From Methylobacterium frigidaeris (GTDB lineage: Bacteria; Pseudomonadota; Alphaproteobacteria; Rhizobiales; Beijerinckiaceae), in NCBI RefSeq assembly GCF_022179185.1, contig NZ_BPQJ01000019.1, forward strand, positions 62,001-126,000: 64,000 nucleotides of DNA. The letters run 5' to 3'. Below the pieces are notes generated by a model that had not been told where the DNA came from, did no database searches, and saw only the letters and a program-made list of their open reading frames with translations. Below, piece after piece: positions 36,489 to 45,158 of this stretch (position 1 is its first letter; every line of letters starts with the position of its first letter). Made by a program: the position numbers and the translations under genes.

Positions 36489-36665
36489 CTACTTCGTGAT
36501 CTTCACCGAGACCGGGTCGCTCGACGGGAAGGTCTCCTCGAGCCCCTCGTCGAGGCGCTCGTTGAGCTTGCCCTGCTGGTTCTCGGGCCGCGCCTTGTCC
36601 TCCGGCGAGGCGCTGTCGCGGCGGAAGCCGGGCTGGTCCTGATTCGGGGTTTGGGTGTCGCTCAT
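36489..36665 (-). CDS. Small conserved acidic protein, 58 residues
   Basis: ATG at 36665 follows GAGGAAG by five bases; stop TAG at 36489. The product is charged and unstructured at the N-terminus (MSDTQTPNQDQPGFRRD) and ends with RLDEGLEETFPSSDPVSVKI. The motif LDEGLEETFPSSDPVSV recurs in many small alphaproteobacterial proteins of unknown function, which supports real coding. It converges with mcd and is divergent from the glycosyltransferase. Confidence 0.75.
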   Translation of the reverse strand: MSDTQTPNQDQPGFRRDSASPEDKARPENQQGKLNERLDEGLEETFPSSDPVSVKITK

Positions 36666-36794
36666 CGGGGCTTCCTCGTTCGGTGGCGGTCTGCCCGGCT
36701 AACGCGCGGGGCCAGGGCCTGTTGCGTCCGCGGCGCGTTTAACGGGACGGTGGCGCCTCGCCGGCTAGGGTCGCGGCGTGAGAGGGCCCGTCCC

Positions 36795-38051
36795 ATGCAT
36801 GTCGGCATCCTGACGAATTTCGCGACGCCGAAAGGCGGCGCCGAGAAGGTCGCGATCGAATCCGCGCGCGGCCTCGCCGAGGCTGGAATCGCCGTCACCC
36901 TGATTCACGGGGTCGACGGGCCCGCCGACCCGATGCTCGACCATCCCGACATCCGCCGGATCGGCCTCGGCCTCACCGACGTGTGGGAGCGGCCGGCCTG
37001 GCGCGGCGCGGTCGAGGGGATCTGGAACCGGGAGGCGGCGCGGCGCCTCGATGCTGCGCTCGCGGCCCTGCCGGCGCGGCCCGACGTCCTGCACCTGCAC
37101 CAATGGACCCGCTCGCTCTCGCCTGCCGTCTTCTCCGTGCTGGCGCGCAGCGGCTCAGCCGTGGCCGTGACCCTGCACGACTACTTCCTCGCCTGCCCGA
37201 ACGGCGTGTATTACCGGTTCGACCGGGCCGAGCCCTGCGCGTTGCGGCCGCTCTCGGCCGGCTGCCTCGCGGCGTCCTGCGATCCGCAATCGCGGGCGCA
37301 CAAGGCGGTGCGGCTGGCCCGCTCCGTCGTGCAATCGGCCGCGATCGCCCGGGGCTTCTCCCGCCGCCCGCTCGACCTCGTCCACGTCTCCGATGGCAGC
37401 CGGGCGCGGCTCGAACCGCTGCTTGGAAGCCGGCGCTTCCGCCATCACCGGATCGACAACCCGGTGCGGGTCGACCGCGCCGCCCCGGCCGATCCGGCCT
37501 CCGGCGACGCGCTCGCCTTCGTCGGCCGCTTCACCCGCGAGAAGGGCGCCGACCTCGTGGCGCAGGCGGCCCATCAAGCAGGTCTGCCGTCCCTGTTCGT
37601 CGGCGACGGCCCGCTCGCGGCGGAGTTGCGCACCGTGCCGGGAACCGAGGTGGTCGGCTGGCGCGCGCCGGCGGAGGTCGAGGCACTGCTGCGCCGCCGG
37701 GCCCGCGCCGTGGTGGCGCCGGCGCGCTGGCTCGAGACCGGCCCGCTGACGATCTACGAAGCCCTGGCCGCCGGCATCCCGGCCATCGCGTCCGACCGGG
37801 CCGGCGCCGGGGAGAAGATCCGCGAGGCCGAGACCGGCTTCGTCGCCGCGCCCGAGGTCGCAGCGCTCGCCGAGGTCTTCGGCCGGTTGAAGGACGATGC
37901 CCTGGTGCGCCGTCTCGGCCAGGCGGCCCACGGGCGCTACTGGGCCGCTCCGATGACCCTCGACGTCCATGCGAGCGCGCTCCGCGACCTCTATGCCGGG
38001 ATGACCGGTGCGGCCGAGGCGCCATCTTTTCAGCGCAGTGCTGTCATGTGA
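36795..38051 (+). CDS. Glycosyltransferase family 4 protein
   Basis: A 418-residue GT-B enzyme. The N-terminal acceptor domain has TNFATPKGGAEKVAIESARG and VTLHDYFLACPNGVYY, with a cysteine group at about residues 147-163 (EPCALRPLSAGCLAASC) frequent in GT4 members that glycosylate surface polysaccharides. The donor domain has LAFVGRFTREKGADLV, LFVGDGPLAAEL and the EX7E motif in ETGPLTIYEALAAGIPAIAS. The ATG at 36795 is used; the frame upstream reads through noncoding sequence. No polysaccharide operon is adjacent, so the acceptor is unknown. Confidence 0.88.
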   Translation: MHVGILTNFATPKGGAEKVAIESARGLAEAGIAVTLIHGVDGPADPMLDHPDIRRIGLGLTDVWERPAWRGAVEGIWNREAARRLDAALAALPARPDVLHLHQWTRSLSPAVFSVLARSGSAVAVTLHDYFLACPNGVYYRFDRAEPCALRPLSAGCLAASCDPQSRAHKAVRLARSVVQSAAIARGFSRRPLDLVHVSDGSRARLEPLLGSRRFRHHRIDNPVRVDRAAPADPASGDALAFVGRFTREKGADLVAQAAHQAGLPSLFVGDGPLAAELRTVPGTEVVGWRAPAEVEALLRRRARAVVAPARWLETGPLTIYEALAAGIPAIASDRAGAGEKIREAETGFVAAPEVAALAEVFGRLKDDALVRRLGQAAHGRYWAAPMTLDVHASALRDLYAGMTGAAEAPSFQRSAVM

Positions 38052-38090
38052 GAGAGCATCCAGACCGCGAACCCGATTTTCCGGAGCCGA

Positions 38091-39554
38091 ATGCCGATGC
38101 GCCGACCGACGACCTCCCTGCTGCTCGCCGCGCTCCTCCTCGGGGTCGCCCAATCGGCGGCCGCGCAGGCCGAGTCGGTGCCGCCTTTCCGCGCCCTGCA
38201 GGACAACCGGGCCGTGCCCGAATCCAAGGCGCAGGTGCAGCTCTCCTTCGCGCCGCTGGTCAAGCGCGCGGCGCCCTCCGTGGTCAACGTCTACGGCACC
38301 CATGTCGAGAAGCGCGCCGCCAATCGCGGCGCGATGGACGAGTTCCTGCGCCGCTTCTTCGGCGATGCCGGCCCGAACCTGCCGCAGGAGCGCGCGCAGC
38401 GCTCCCTCGGCTCGGGCGTGATCGTCGACGCCTCGGGGCTGATCGTCACCAACAACCACGTCATCGAGAACATGAACGAGGTGAAGGTCGCGCTGAACGA
38501 CCGGCGCGAGTTCGAGGCGCAGATCCTGCTCCGCGATCCCCGCACCGACCTCGCCATCCTGAAGATCAAGAGCCCGAGCGGCGGCCTCACGCCGATGGAG
38601 ATCGGCGATTCCGAGCACCTGCAGGTCGGCGACTTCGTGATCGCCATCGGCAACCCGTTCGGCGTCGGCCAGACGGTGACGCAGGGCATCGTCTCGGCGC
38701 TCGCCCGCACCCAGGTCGGCTCGGCTGACTACCAGTTCTTCATCCAGACCGACGCGGCGATCAACCCGGGCAATTCGGGTGGCGCGCTCGTCGACCTCAG
38801 CGGCGGCCTCGTCGGGATCAACACCGCGATCTACTCGCAATCCGGCGGCAGCCACGGCATCGGCTTTGCCATCCCCGCCAGCATGGTCAAGGCGGTGGTG
38901 GAGACCGCCAAGGGCGGCGCCCGCACGGTGCGCCGGCCCTGGCTCGGCGCGCGCCTGCAGCACGTGACCCCGGACATCGCCGACAGCGTCGGCCTCGACC
39001 ACCCGACCGGGGTGCTGGTGGCCTCGATGCAGCCGAAGAGCCCGGCCGAGGAGGCGGGCCTGAAGCGCGGCGACGTGATCCTGGCGGTGGACGGCCAGTC
39101 CGTCGACGACCCGGAGGCCTTCGGCTACCGCTTCGCGCTCAAGGGCATCAAGGGCGAGACCAAGCTCACGGTCCTGCGCGGCGCCACCCGCACGACGGTG
39201 CCGGTGCGCCTCGGCCCCGCGCCGGAGACCCGCCCGCGCGACACCCTGAAGGTGAAGACCCGCTCGCCCTTCCTCGGCGCCACCGCGGTCAACCTGTCGC
39301 CGGCGGTGGCCGAGGACCTTCAGCTCGACCTGCCGGCGCAGGCGCAGGGCGACGGCGTCATCATCGCCGAGGTCGAGAGCGGCACCCTCGCCAACCGGGC
39401 CGGCCTCCAGAAGGGCGACCTCGTGCTGGCGGTGAACGGCGCCCCGGTGACCTCGACCAAGGACCTGGAGCGCATGACCCGCAGTCCCGCCTCGATGTGG
39501 GAGGTGACGATCAGCCGGGGCGGGCAGCAGTTGACGTCGGTGTTCGGGGGATAG
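38091..39554 (+). CDS. degP: DegP/HtrA-type periplasmic serine protease
   Basis: A Do-family protease/chaperone of 487 residues: signal peptide (to about AQSAAAQA), trypsin-like domain with catalytic His123 (NNHVI), Asp153 (RTDLA) and Ser229 (GNSGGAL), then two PDZ domains (about residues 280-370 and 385-485). It degrades or refolds damaged envelope proteins. The gene starts 40 bases after the glycosyltransferase stop, so they may share a transcript. A palindromic terminator follows. DegQ or MucD would be equally valid names within the family. Confidence 0.93.
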   Translation: MPMRRPTTSLLLAALLLGVAQSAAAQAESVPPFRALQDNRAVPESKAQVQLSFAPLVKRAAPSVVNVYGTHVEKRAANRGAMDEFLRRFFGDAGPNLPQERAQRSLGSGVIVDASGLIVTNNHVIENMNEVKVALNDRREFEAQILLRDPRTDLAILKIKSPSGGLTPMEIGDSEHLQVGDFVIAIGNPFGVGQTVTQGIVSALARTQVGSADYQFFIQTDAAINPGNSGGALVDLSGGLVGINTAIYSQSGGSHGIGFAIPASMVKAVVETAKGGARTVRRPWLGARLQHVTPDIADSVGLDHPTGVLVASMQPKSPAEEAGLKRGDVILAVDGQSVDDPEAFGYRFALKGIKGETKLTVLRGATRTTVPVRLGPAPETRPRDTLKVKTRSPFLGATAVNLSPAVAEDLQLDLPAQAQGDGVIIAEVESGTLANRAGLQKGDLVLAVNGAPVTSTKDLERMTRSPASMWEVTISRGGQQLTSVFGG

Positions 39555-39583
39555 GGCGCTGACCTGTCCCCGTTTCCGACACT

Positions 39584-39619
39584 CCCCGTTCCGGGCCCGG
39601 AACGGGGGAGGGGATTTTC
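39584..39619. terminator. Perfect 24-bp palindrome between convergent genes
   Basis: CCCCGTTCCGGG and its exact reverse complement form a continuous palindrome at 39584-39607, followed by GGGAGGGGATTTTC. Its position between the convergent degP and flagellar genes fits a bidirectional terminator; it also resembles the dispersed palindromes at 16635 and 19335. Confidence 0.6.
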
Positions 39620-39634
39620 AGGGGGTGTCGGCCT

Positions 39635-40081
39635 CTACGACCGCACTTCCCGCTTCGCCACGAAGTTGATCTCGTCCACCAGCACGTCCTTGACGACGTC
39701 GCCGCCCAGGCGCTCGTTGACCTTCGACCGCACCTCGGCCAGCCGCTTGGTGATGTCGTATTTCGCCAGGCGGCGGAAATCGAGGGCCGTGTCGCCGTAG
39801 ATCTGGCGGAAAGCCTCATCGACCACGAAGGCGTTGGGCGGCACCGGCAGGGTGTGCATCAGCTTGGCGTCGGCGGTGAAGACCAGCACGGCGATGACGT
39901 AGCCCTGCACCTTCCCGTCGGCGATCATCGGGATGTTGATCGGCGCGAGCTTCTGGTACTGCAAGCCTTCCAGGTAGGGCTCGGTCTTCTTGGAGAAGAT
40001 GCCGCCGCCGAAGGTCACTGCGCCGTAGCACGACGCGATGGTGACGGCGCAGATCCACAGGCCGGTGATCAGGATCTTCAT
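39635..40081 (-). CDS. Small membrane-anchored flagellar-locus protein, possibly FliL-like
   Basis: A 148-residue protein with one N-terminal membrane helix (MKILITGLWICAVTIASCYG) and a periplasmic domain containing INIPMIADGKVQGYVIAVLVF, FVVDEAFRQIYGD and VNERLGGDVVKDVLVDEINFV. The layout (short N-terminus, one helix, domain that begins with a secondary-structure match to YV..EL.. and ends with a helix leading into a VLVDEINF strand) recalls FliL, the stator-associated protein, but I see no decisive signature. It is the last gene of the flhA operon and overlaps the FlgN-like gene by ATGA, so a flagellar role is likely. Confidence 0.65.
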   Translation of the reverse strand: MKILITGLWICAVTIASCYGAVTFGGGIFSKKTEPYLEGLQYQKLAPINIPMIADGKVQGYVIAVLVFTADAKLMHTLPVPPNAFVVDEAFRQIYGDTALDFRRLAKYDITKRLAEVRSKVNERLGGDVVKDVLVDEINFVAKREVRS

Positions 40082-40422
40082 GACCGGAGGTTCGCCCGCG
40101 CCGAGTAGGTGCCGTCGGATTCCGCAGCCAGGGCGACCTGCGCCAGGGTGTCGTCGATCTCCTCCAGCGCGCGCAGGTGCAGGGCGACGACCTGCTGGTT
40201 GCGGGCGAGCTTGTCGCGCAGACGCGCGAGGTGGATCGCCACGGTGGTGTCGAGCGCCGCGACGTCGAGGCCGCGGGTGAGGCGGGTGAGTTCGAGGAGC
40301 CCCTGGCTCTTGCGGCGGTTGAGGCCGTCGAGGTCGACCGCTCGTCGCGCCTCCAGCGCCTCGGTCTCCTCCTCGACGACAGCTTCGAGCCGCTTGATGC
40401 AGGCGAGCAGCATGGCCGTCAC
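40078..40422 (-). CDS. flgN: FlgN-like flagellar chaperone
   Basis: A 114-residue, all-helical protein rich in Leu, Ala, Glu and Arg (IKRLEAVVEEETEALEARR, LNRRKSQGLLELTRL) that matches the FlgN family by length, composition and its position after flgJ, as in other Rhizobiales. FlgN is the cytoplasmic chaperone of hook-associated proteins FlgK and FlgL, both of which are encoded in this cluster. It overlaps the genes on both sides by four bases. Confidence 0.72.
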   Translation of the reverse strand: MTAMLLACIKRLEAVVEEETEALEARRAVDLDGLNRRKSQGLLELTRLTRGLDVAALDTTVAIHLARLRDKLARNQQVVALHLRALEEIDDTLAQVALAAESDGTYSARANLRS

Positions 40423-40889
40423 ACCTTGGCCGCGGGATTGGCGGCGTCCGCAGGCGCGGCGGGGGCGGCCGGGTGGGCGGCGTTCAGCATCTTGGCGATG
40501 CCGATGCCGCCGGCCTTGGCGATCTGGGTGCCGATCTGCTCGGCCAGCATCGACTTCCAGATGCCGCCGGCATTGCCCTTGCCGTACACGGTCTCGGACT
40601 TCTCCGGCATCATCGCCTCGACGAATTGCTGCAGCACCAGCCCCTCGAACTTCTTGTAGGGGTCGCTGCCGGCGCCGGTCAGCGCGGTCTGGTTCTGCAG
40701 GTTCATGAGGGCGCCGCGGGCATCGAGCGGCATGTGGGTCGACAGCCCGACGTCGCGCGCCGCATCGGCGAAGGCGGTGGCGCCGGCGCTGCCCGGCTGC
40801 GACAGCTTGGCGGCGGCCTCCTGATAACGCGACGGATCGGCGGCCCGGGCCACGTCGAGCACGATGTCGGAGGGCGGGGAGATGCTCAT
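40419..40889 (-). CDS. flgJ: Rod-binding protein FlgJ (muramidase domain absent)
   Basis: A 156-residue protein containing the FlgJ rod-binding domain: FEGLVLQQFVEAMMPEKSE, GNAGGIWKSMLAEQIGTQIA and KAGGIGIAKML. The C-terminal muramidase domain found in E. coli FlgJ is absent, as is usual in alphaproteobacteria, where a separate enzyme opens the peptidoglycan. It ends in a Pro/Ala-rich tail. It overlaps the FlgN-like gene by four bases and follows the FliJ-like gene with a 50-base gap. Confidence 0.9.
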   Translation of the reverse strand: MSISPPSDIVLDVARAADPSRYQEAAAKLSQPGSAGATAFADAARDVGLSTHMPLDARGALMNLQNQTALTGAGSDPYKKFEGLVLQQFVEAMMPEKSETVYGKGNAGGIWKSMLAEQIGTQIAKAGGIGIAKMLNAAHPAAPAAPADAANPAAKV

Positions 40890-40939
40890 CAGCGGGCGGG
40901 TCCGGATCTTTTGGTAAACGGGGTCTTAGCGGGTCTGGC

Positions 40940-41356
40940 TTACGGGAGGCTTGCGTCGGGACGGGCCGGGAGTCTTGCCGCCAGGCCGTCGAGACGGTCG
41001 AGGTCGTCGCGCTTGTCCGCGTCGCGGCGGTGATCGTCGGCCCGGCGCTCGGCCAAGGCCTCGGCGCGCTTCTGGGCGAGGCCTCGTTCGCGCACCGCCG
41101 CGGCTTGCGCGGCGGCCTCCGCCTCGACCGCGGTGGCTTCCGCCGCGAGCCCGCGCAGGCGCTTCGCCGTAGCCTCGAGCAGCATCGGGCCGTGATCGGA
41201 GGAGGCCAATGCCGCGAGGAGCCGGGCCCGGTCGGCCTCGATCGCCGCGGCGCGCTCTCGCGTCGCCACCAGCTCGATCTCCGCCGCGCGGCGCATCTGC
41301 TCCTGCACGGTGACGAGGCGCCTCGCGCGCTTCAGCCGGTCGCCGGTGCTGGCCAT
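40940..41356 (-). CDS. FliJ-like coiled-coil flagellar protein
   Basis: A 138-residue protein that is almost entirely charged helix (MASTGDRLKRARRLVTVQEQ, then ELVATRERAAAIEADRARLL and many Ala/Glu/Arg heptads), typical of FliJ, the export-apparatus stalk that binds FlhA and the FliI ring. The ATG overlaps the fliR stop (TGATG), indicating coupled translation. Sequence similarity to FliJ is weak, as always for this family, so the name depends on length, coiled coil and position. Confidence 0.6.
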   Translation of the reverse strand: MASTGDRLKRARRLVTVQEQMRRAAEIELVATRERAAAIEADRARLLAALASSDHGPMLLEATAKRLRGLAAEATAVEAEAAAQAAAVRERGLAQKRAEALAERRADDHRRDADKRDDLDRLDGLAARLPARPDASLP

Positions 41357-42111
41357 CAGCCGCGCTGCAGCCAGGACGCGTAGCCGAGGAGGAACTGCGT
41401 CATGAACTCGCCCGCGAGATAGTAGAGCATCAGGAGGCCGCCGAACATCACGAACGGCGTGGCGACGAAGTAGACGGGAATCGTCGGCGTGAGCTTGTTG
41501 ACGAAGCCCGCCGCCAGGTTGACCAGGATCGCGTAGATGATGAACGGCGCGGTGATGCGCAGGCCCAGCATGAAGGCGCTCGCGACCTGGTCGACGATCC
41601 GGGTCAGCATGACCTGGCTGCCGACGCCCTCGCCGGGCGGGATGCGGGCATAGGATTCGACGAGGCCGCGAAACAGCTCCCAGTGCAGGTCGGCGGCGAA
41701 GAGGAGCGCCGTCGCGGTGAGCAGGATCAGTCCTTCCACCGCCGGCACCGGGTCGGTGCCCTCGACCGGCGAGCCCGGCATGCCGCCGAAGCCCACCATG
41801 GTCGAGGTCGCGTTCATCACCGTCTCCAGCACCAGGATGAAGACCCGGCCGAGGAAGCCGATCATCAGACCGGTCAGGGTCTCGCTGACGATCCAGGCCA
41901 GCGTCTGGGTCGGGACCTGACCGGCGAGACGCGGCTCGAATTGCGGCACGATCAGGGGCGCGATGGCGAGGGAGACGGCCCCGGCGATCAGGAGGCGCAC
42001 CTGCTGCGGCACCCGGGGGCTGGAGAAGCCCGGCACCACCAGGAGGCAGCCGCCGACCCGGCAGAAGATCAGGAAGACGGCGAGGAAGCTGTCCGGCCCG
42101 ATTCCCGTCAC
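41356..42111 (-). CDS. fliR: Flagellar export apparatus protein FliR
   Basis: A 251-residue inner-membrane protein of the FliP-FliQ-FliR export gate. About six hydrophobic helices and family landmarks are present: FLIFCRVGGCLLVVPGFSS, VRLLIAGAVSLAIAPL, GLMIGFLGRVFILVLETVMN and ALLFAADLHWELFRGL. Its ATG overlaps the flhA stop by ATGA, and its stop overlaps the next start, so the whole set is translationally linked. fliP is not in this window. Confidence 0.94.
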   Translation of the reverse strand: MTGIGPDSFLAVFLIFCRVGGCLLVVPGFSSPRVPQQVRLLIAGAVSLAIAPLIVPQFEPRLAGQVPTQTLAWIVSETLTGLMIGFLGRVFILVLETVMNATSTMVGFGGMPGSPVEGTDPVPAVEGLILLTATALLFAADLHWELFRGLVESYARIPPGEGVGSQVMLTRIVDQVASAFMLGLRITAPFIIYAILVNLAAGFVNKLTPTIPVYFVATPFVMFGGLLMLYYLAGEFMTQFLLGYASWLQRG

Positions 42112-44195
42112 GAGACGGTGCCCAGCGACTTGATCTCGACGCCGCGGGCGATCTCAAGGTGCGAGAGCACCGGCAGGGTCGGGAAGATCCGCTCGATGAT
42201 CATCCGCACGTAGGGCCGGGCGTCCGGGGCGGTGACGAGGGCGAAGCCGTGCACCTCCCGCATCCGGGCGCGGATCGCCTCCGAGGCCTCGGTGCCGAAC
42301 TGCTCGACGAGGCGCGGGTCGATGTCGAACTCCACCACCTCGCCCTTGGCGTCGCGCTTCAGGCTCTGGTGGAACGACAGGTCCCAGCTCGCGCCGAGGC
42401 GCAGCACGTTGAGCACGCCGTTCTCGGCGAGGTCGCCACAGATCTGCTGCGCCATGCGCATCCGCACGTGCTCGGCGATCTGCTCGGCCCGGCGCGCATG
42501 CGGCGTGATCTCCGCCACCGCCTCCAGGATCAGGTGCAGGTTGCGGATCGAGACCCGCTCGGCGAGCAGCAGCTTGAGCACCGCCTGCAGGCCGGAGTAG
42601 GAAATCTGCGACGGGCAGATCTCGTCGAGCAGGCGCTTGTACTCGGGATCGAGCCGGTCGAGCAGGCCGCGCATGTCCTTGTAGGAGAGGAATTGCGGCA
42701 GGTTGTTGCGGATCACCTCGGAGAGGTGGGTGAGCAGCACCGAGGCGCCGTCGATCGGCTCGAAGCCGCCGCGGCGGACCTCGCCGGCATAGGCATCCAT
42801 CACCCACAGCGCCTTCAGGCCGAAGGCGGGCTCGCGCACCTCGTCGCTCGGCACGTCGGGCTTCGGGCCGTCGCCGACCACAACCAGCATCTCCCCGGGG
42901 CGGATCTCCTGGGCGGCCGCCACGGTGCCGTGGATCAGGATCTGGTAGCTCTTCGGCGGCAGCGCGAGGTTGTCCGAGACCTTGATGTCCGGCACCACGA
43001 AGCCGTACTGGCGGGCGAACTTGCGCCGCATCTTGGCGACGCGGTGGCCGAGCTCGGCCTGCGAGGCCTGGATCTGCGAGGCGGCCTGGCGGCCGAGGCA
43101 GAGTTCGATCTCCGGGGTCTTGAGCGACTCCTTGACCGAATCCTTCTCCTTCGTCTCGGCCTGCTTCACGGCGTCCTCGGCCTTGGCCTTGGCGTCGGCC
43201 GCCGCCGCCTGGGCCTGGAGGCGGCGCGGGATGGTGCGGGCGACGAAGAACAGGAGGCCGCTCAGGGCCACGAAGGGCAGGAAGGGCAGGCCCGGCACCA
43301 GGGCGAACACGCCCATCAGGGCGGCGGCCACCAGCAGCGCCCGGGGATAGGCGCCGAGCTGGCCGATCACCGCCTGCTCCGCGGTGCCCCGCGTGCCGCC
43401 CTTCGAGACGAGGAGGCCGGCGGCCAGCGAGACGATCAGGGCCGGGATCTGCGAGACCAGGCCATCGCCGACCGAGAGCTTGGTGAAGATGTCGGCGGCG
43501 GCGCCGAGCGGCATGCCGTGCCGCGTCGTGCCGATGATGATGCCGCCGAAGACGTTGACCGCGATGGTGATGAGCGAGGCCACCGCCTCGCCGCGCACGA
43601 ATTTCGAGGCGCCGTCCATCGAGCCGAAGAACGCGCTCTCCTCCTCGAGTTCCCGGCGGCGGCGCTGCGCTTCCTTGTCGTCGATCAGCCCGGCATTGAG
43701 ATCGGCGTCGATCGCCATCTGCTTGCCGGGGATCGCGTCGAGGGTGAAGCGGGCGCCGACCTCGGCGATGCGGGTCGCGCCCTTGGTGATGACCAGGAAG
43801 TTGACGGTGATCAGGATCAGGAACACCACGATCCCGATCACGAAGTCGCCGCTCATCACGAACTGCGAGAAGCCCTGGATGACGTGGCCGGCGGCGTCCA
43901 CGCCCTTCTGGCCGTTGGCCAGGATCAGCCGCGTCGTCGCGATGCCGAGGGCCAGGCGCAGAAGCGTGGCGATCAGCAGCACGGTCGGGAAGGACGAGAA
44001 TTCGAGCGGCTTCTGGATCCAGAGCGCCACCATCAGGATCAGCACCGACAGGGCGATCGAGAAGGCGAGCCCGATATCGATGAGCACCGCCGGCACCGGC
44101 AGGAACAGCACCGCCAGGATCGCCACGATGCCGGCCGCGAAGCCGAAATCCCGCCGCGACTTGCGCTCGACTGCCAGCGCCGCGCCCACCGCCAT
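42108..44195 (-). CDS. flhA: Flagellar export gate protein FlhA
   Basis: A 695-residue protein with eight N-terminal membrane helices (about residues 18-325) and a large cytoplasmic domain that docks export substrates and chaperones. The FHIPEP signature is intact around RIAEVGARFTLDAIPGKQMA, followed by DADLNAG, and the cytoplasmic part contains NLPQFLSYKDMRGLLDRLD and EPIDGASVLLTHLSEVIR. I start at the ATG at 44195, preceded by GGAGGG, rather than at 44297, because the additional residues are low complexity. A copy of the shared flagellar repeat lies 53 bases upstream. Confidence 0.96.
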   Translation of the reverse strand: MAVGAALAVERKSRRDFGFAAGIVAILAVLFLPVPAVLIDIGLAFSIALSVLILMVALWIQKPLEFSSFPTVLLIATLLRLALGIATTRLILANGQKGVDAAGHVIQGFSQFVMSGDFVIGIVVFLILITVNFLVITKGATRIAEVGARFTLDAIPGKQMAIDADLNAGLIDDKEAQRRRRELEEESAFFGSMDGASKFVRGEAVASLITIAVNVFGGIIIGTTRHGMPLGAAADIFTKLSVGDGLVSQIPALIVSLAAGLLVSKGGTRGTAEQAVIGQLGAYPRALLVAAALMGVFALVPGLPFLPFVALSGLLFFVARTIPRRLQAQAAAADAKAKAEDAVKQAETKEKDSVKESLKTPEIELCLGRQAASQIQASQAELGHRVAKMRRKFARQYGFVVPDIKVSDNLALPPKSYQILIHGTVAAAQEIRPGEMLVVVGDGPKPDVPSDEVREPAFGLKALWVMDAYAGEVRRGGFEPIDGASVLLTHLSEVIRNNLPQFLSYKDMRGLLDRLDPEYKRLLDEICPSQISYSGLQAVLKLLLAERVSIRNLHLILEAVAEITPHARRAEQIAEHVRMRMAQQICGDLAENGVLNVLRLGASWDLSFHQSLKRDAKGEVVEFDIDPRLVEQFGTEASEAIRARMREVHGFALVTAPDARPYVRMIIERIFPTLPVLSHLEIARGVEIKSLGTVS

Positions 44196-44247
44196 GACCC
44201 CACCACCCTCCGCGAAGGATTTTTCGGGGAAGGGTGTGCCACGGCTA

Positions 44248-44263
44248 GCTTGCGCGGGGGTTG
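44248..44263 (-). promoter_or_regulatory. Shared flagellar direct-repeat motif, copy before flhA
   Basis: On the plus strand GCTTG-CGCGGG-GGTTG; the second half-site has one change from GCTTG. The half-sites are 11 bp apart. It lies in the 234-base fliQ-flhA gap, 53 bases before the flhA start. The same motif occurs at 50068 and 53596. Confidence 0.55.
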
Positions 44264-44429
44264 GGGACGGAGGCCTCGGCCGGCACCACCGGCCCATCGG
44301 GGTGCGTCCGGTCAGCCCGGCGGATGATCCTCCGAAGGAGACGATTCCTGCATCGTCGTTCCGGGGCCACGACGCGGAGCCCGCGATGACTTGGCGGGTT
44401 TCAACCTCGTCGGAGCCAACCGAGGAATT

Positions 44430-44696
44430 CTAGAACCCCGTCGCGATCCGCCCGTACGCCGCCTCCGCGAAGGCGTGGATCTGCGAGCCGACGAAGGTGC
44501 CGGTGACGAGGAGGACGAGCAGGATCACCACGATCTTCGGCACGAAGGTCAGGGTGACCTCCTGGATCTGGGTGAGCGCCTGCAAGAGTGCCACCGCGAT
44601 GCCGACCAGCATCGCGGCGCCGACCGCGGGGCCCGCGGCGACGATCACCGTCCAGATCGCCGCGCGGACGAGTTCGAGGGCGTCGACCTCGTTCAT
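44430..44696 (-). CDS. fliQ: Flagellar export apparatus protein FliQ
   Basis: An 88-residue protein with two membrane helices, part of the export gate. Landmarks include AIWTVIVAAGPAVGAAMLVG, IAVALLQALTQIQEVTLTFV and PKIVVILLVLLVTGTFVGSQ, ending in the C-terminal ATGF. It follows flgD after 42 bases and ends the flgE-initiated transcription unit; a gap of 234 bases separates it from flhA. Confidence 0.95.
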   Translation of the reverse strand: MNEVDALELVRAAIWTVIVAAGPAVGAAMLVGIAVALLQALTQIQEVTLTFVPKIVVILLVLLVTGTFVGSQIHAFAEAAYGRIATGF

Positions 44697-44738
44697 GGGG
44701 ACCTCATGGGGAACGCATGGGGGCTCTGGAACGCCGCC

Positions 44739-45158
44739 CTACTGTATCACGACGCCGGAGGTCAGCAGCACCTCCTGGCCGCTGGTCAGCCGCGCGAGGG
44801 CCCCGTCGCTCGTCACCCGCACGGACTGGACGGTTCCGGTCAGGGTGCCGTCGGCCGAGGTCAGGGTGCGGCCGATCACCGTGTCGGCCTGGTCGAGGAA
44901 GCTCGAAGAGAGCAGCGAATCGAGCTTCTGGTTGGTCTTCGTCGCCTGCTCGACCTGCGAGAAGGTGGCGAGCTGGCCGACATACTCGGTCGAGTCCATC
45001 GGCTTCGTCGGGTCCTGGTTCTTGAGCTGCGCCATCAGCAGCGTCAGGAAGGTGTCCGAGTTCAGCTTGGCGGCGAAGGAGCTGCCGGCCTTGGCGGCGG
45101 CCGCGGTCGCGGCGGTCCCGGTGGTCGCGGTGGCGCTGGCGGTGCTGTCGACGGTCAT
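44739..45158 (-). CDS. flgD: Flagellar hook capping protein FlgD
   Basis: A 139-residue, short form of FlgD, which caps the growing hook. The conserved N-terminal core is LNSDTFLTLLMAQLKNQDPT followed by DSTEYVGQLATFSQVEQ, preceded by a low-complexity Thr/Ala segment. The C-terminal Tudor/FnIII-like domains of enteric FlgD are largely missing, as in other Rhizobiales. The ATG directly abuts the flbT stop codon. Confidence 0.93.
   Translation of the reverse strand: MTVDSTASATATTGTAATAAAAKAGSSFAAKLNSDTFLTLLMAQLKNQDPTKPMDSTEYVGQLATFSQVEQATKTNQKLDSLLSSSFLDQADTVIGRTLTSADGTLTGTVQSVRVTSDGALARLTSGQEVLLTSGVVIQ

Noticed and set aside
44196..44247. Sigma-54 promoter before flhA (TGGCAC at about 44236 on the minus strand)
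   Set aside because: The -24-like TGGCAC is present, but the -12 GC element at the required spacing is missing.
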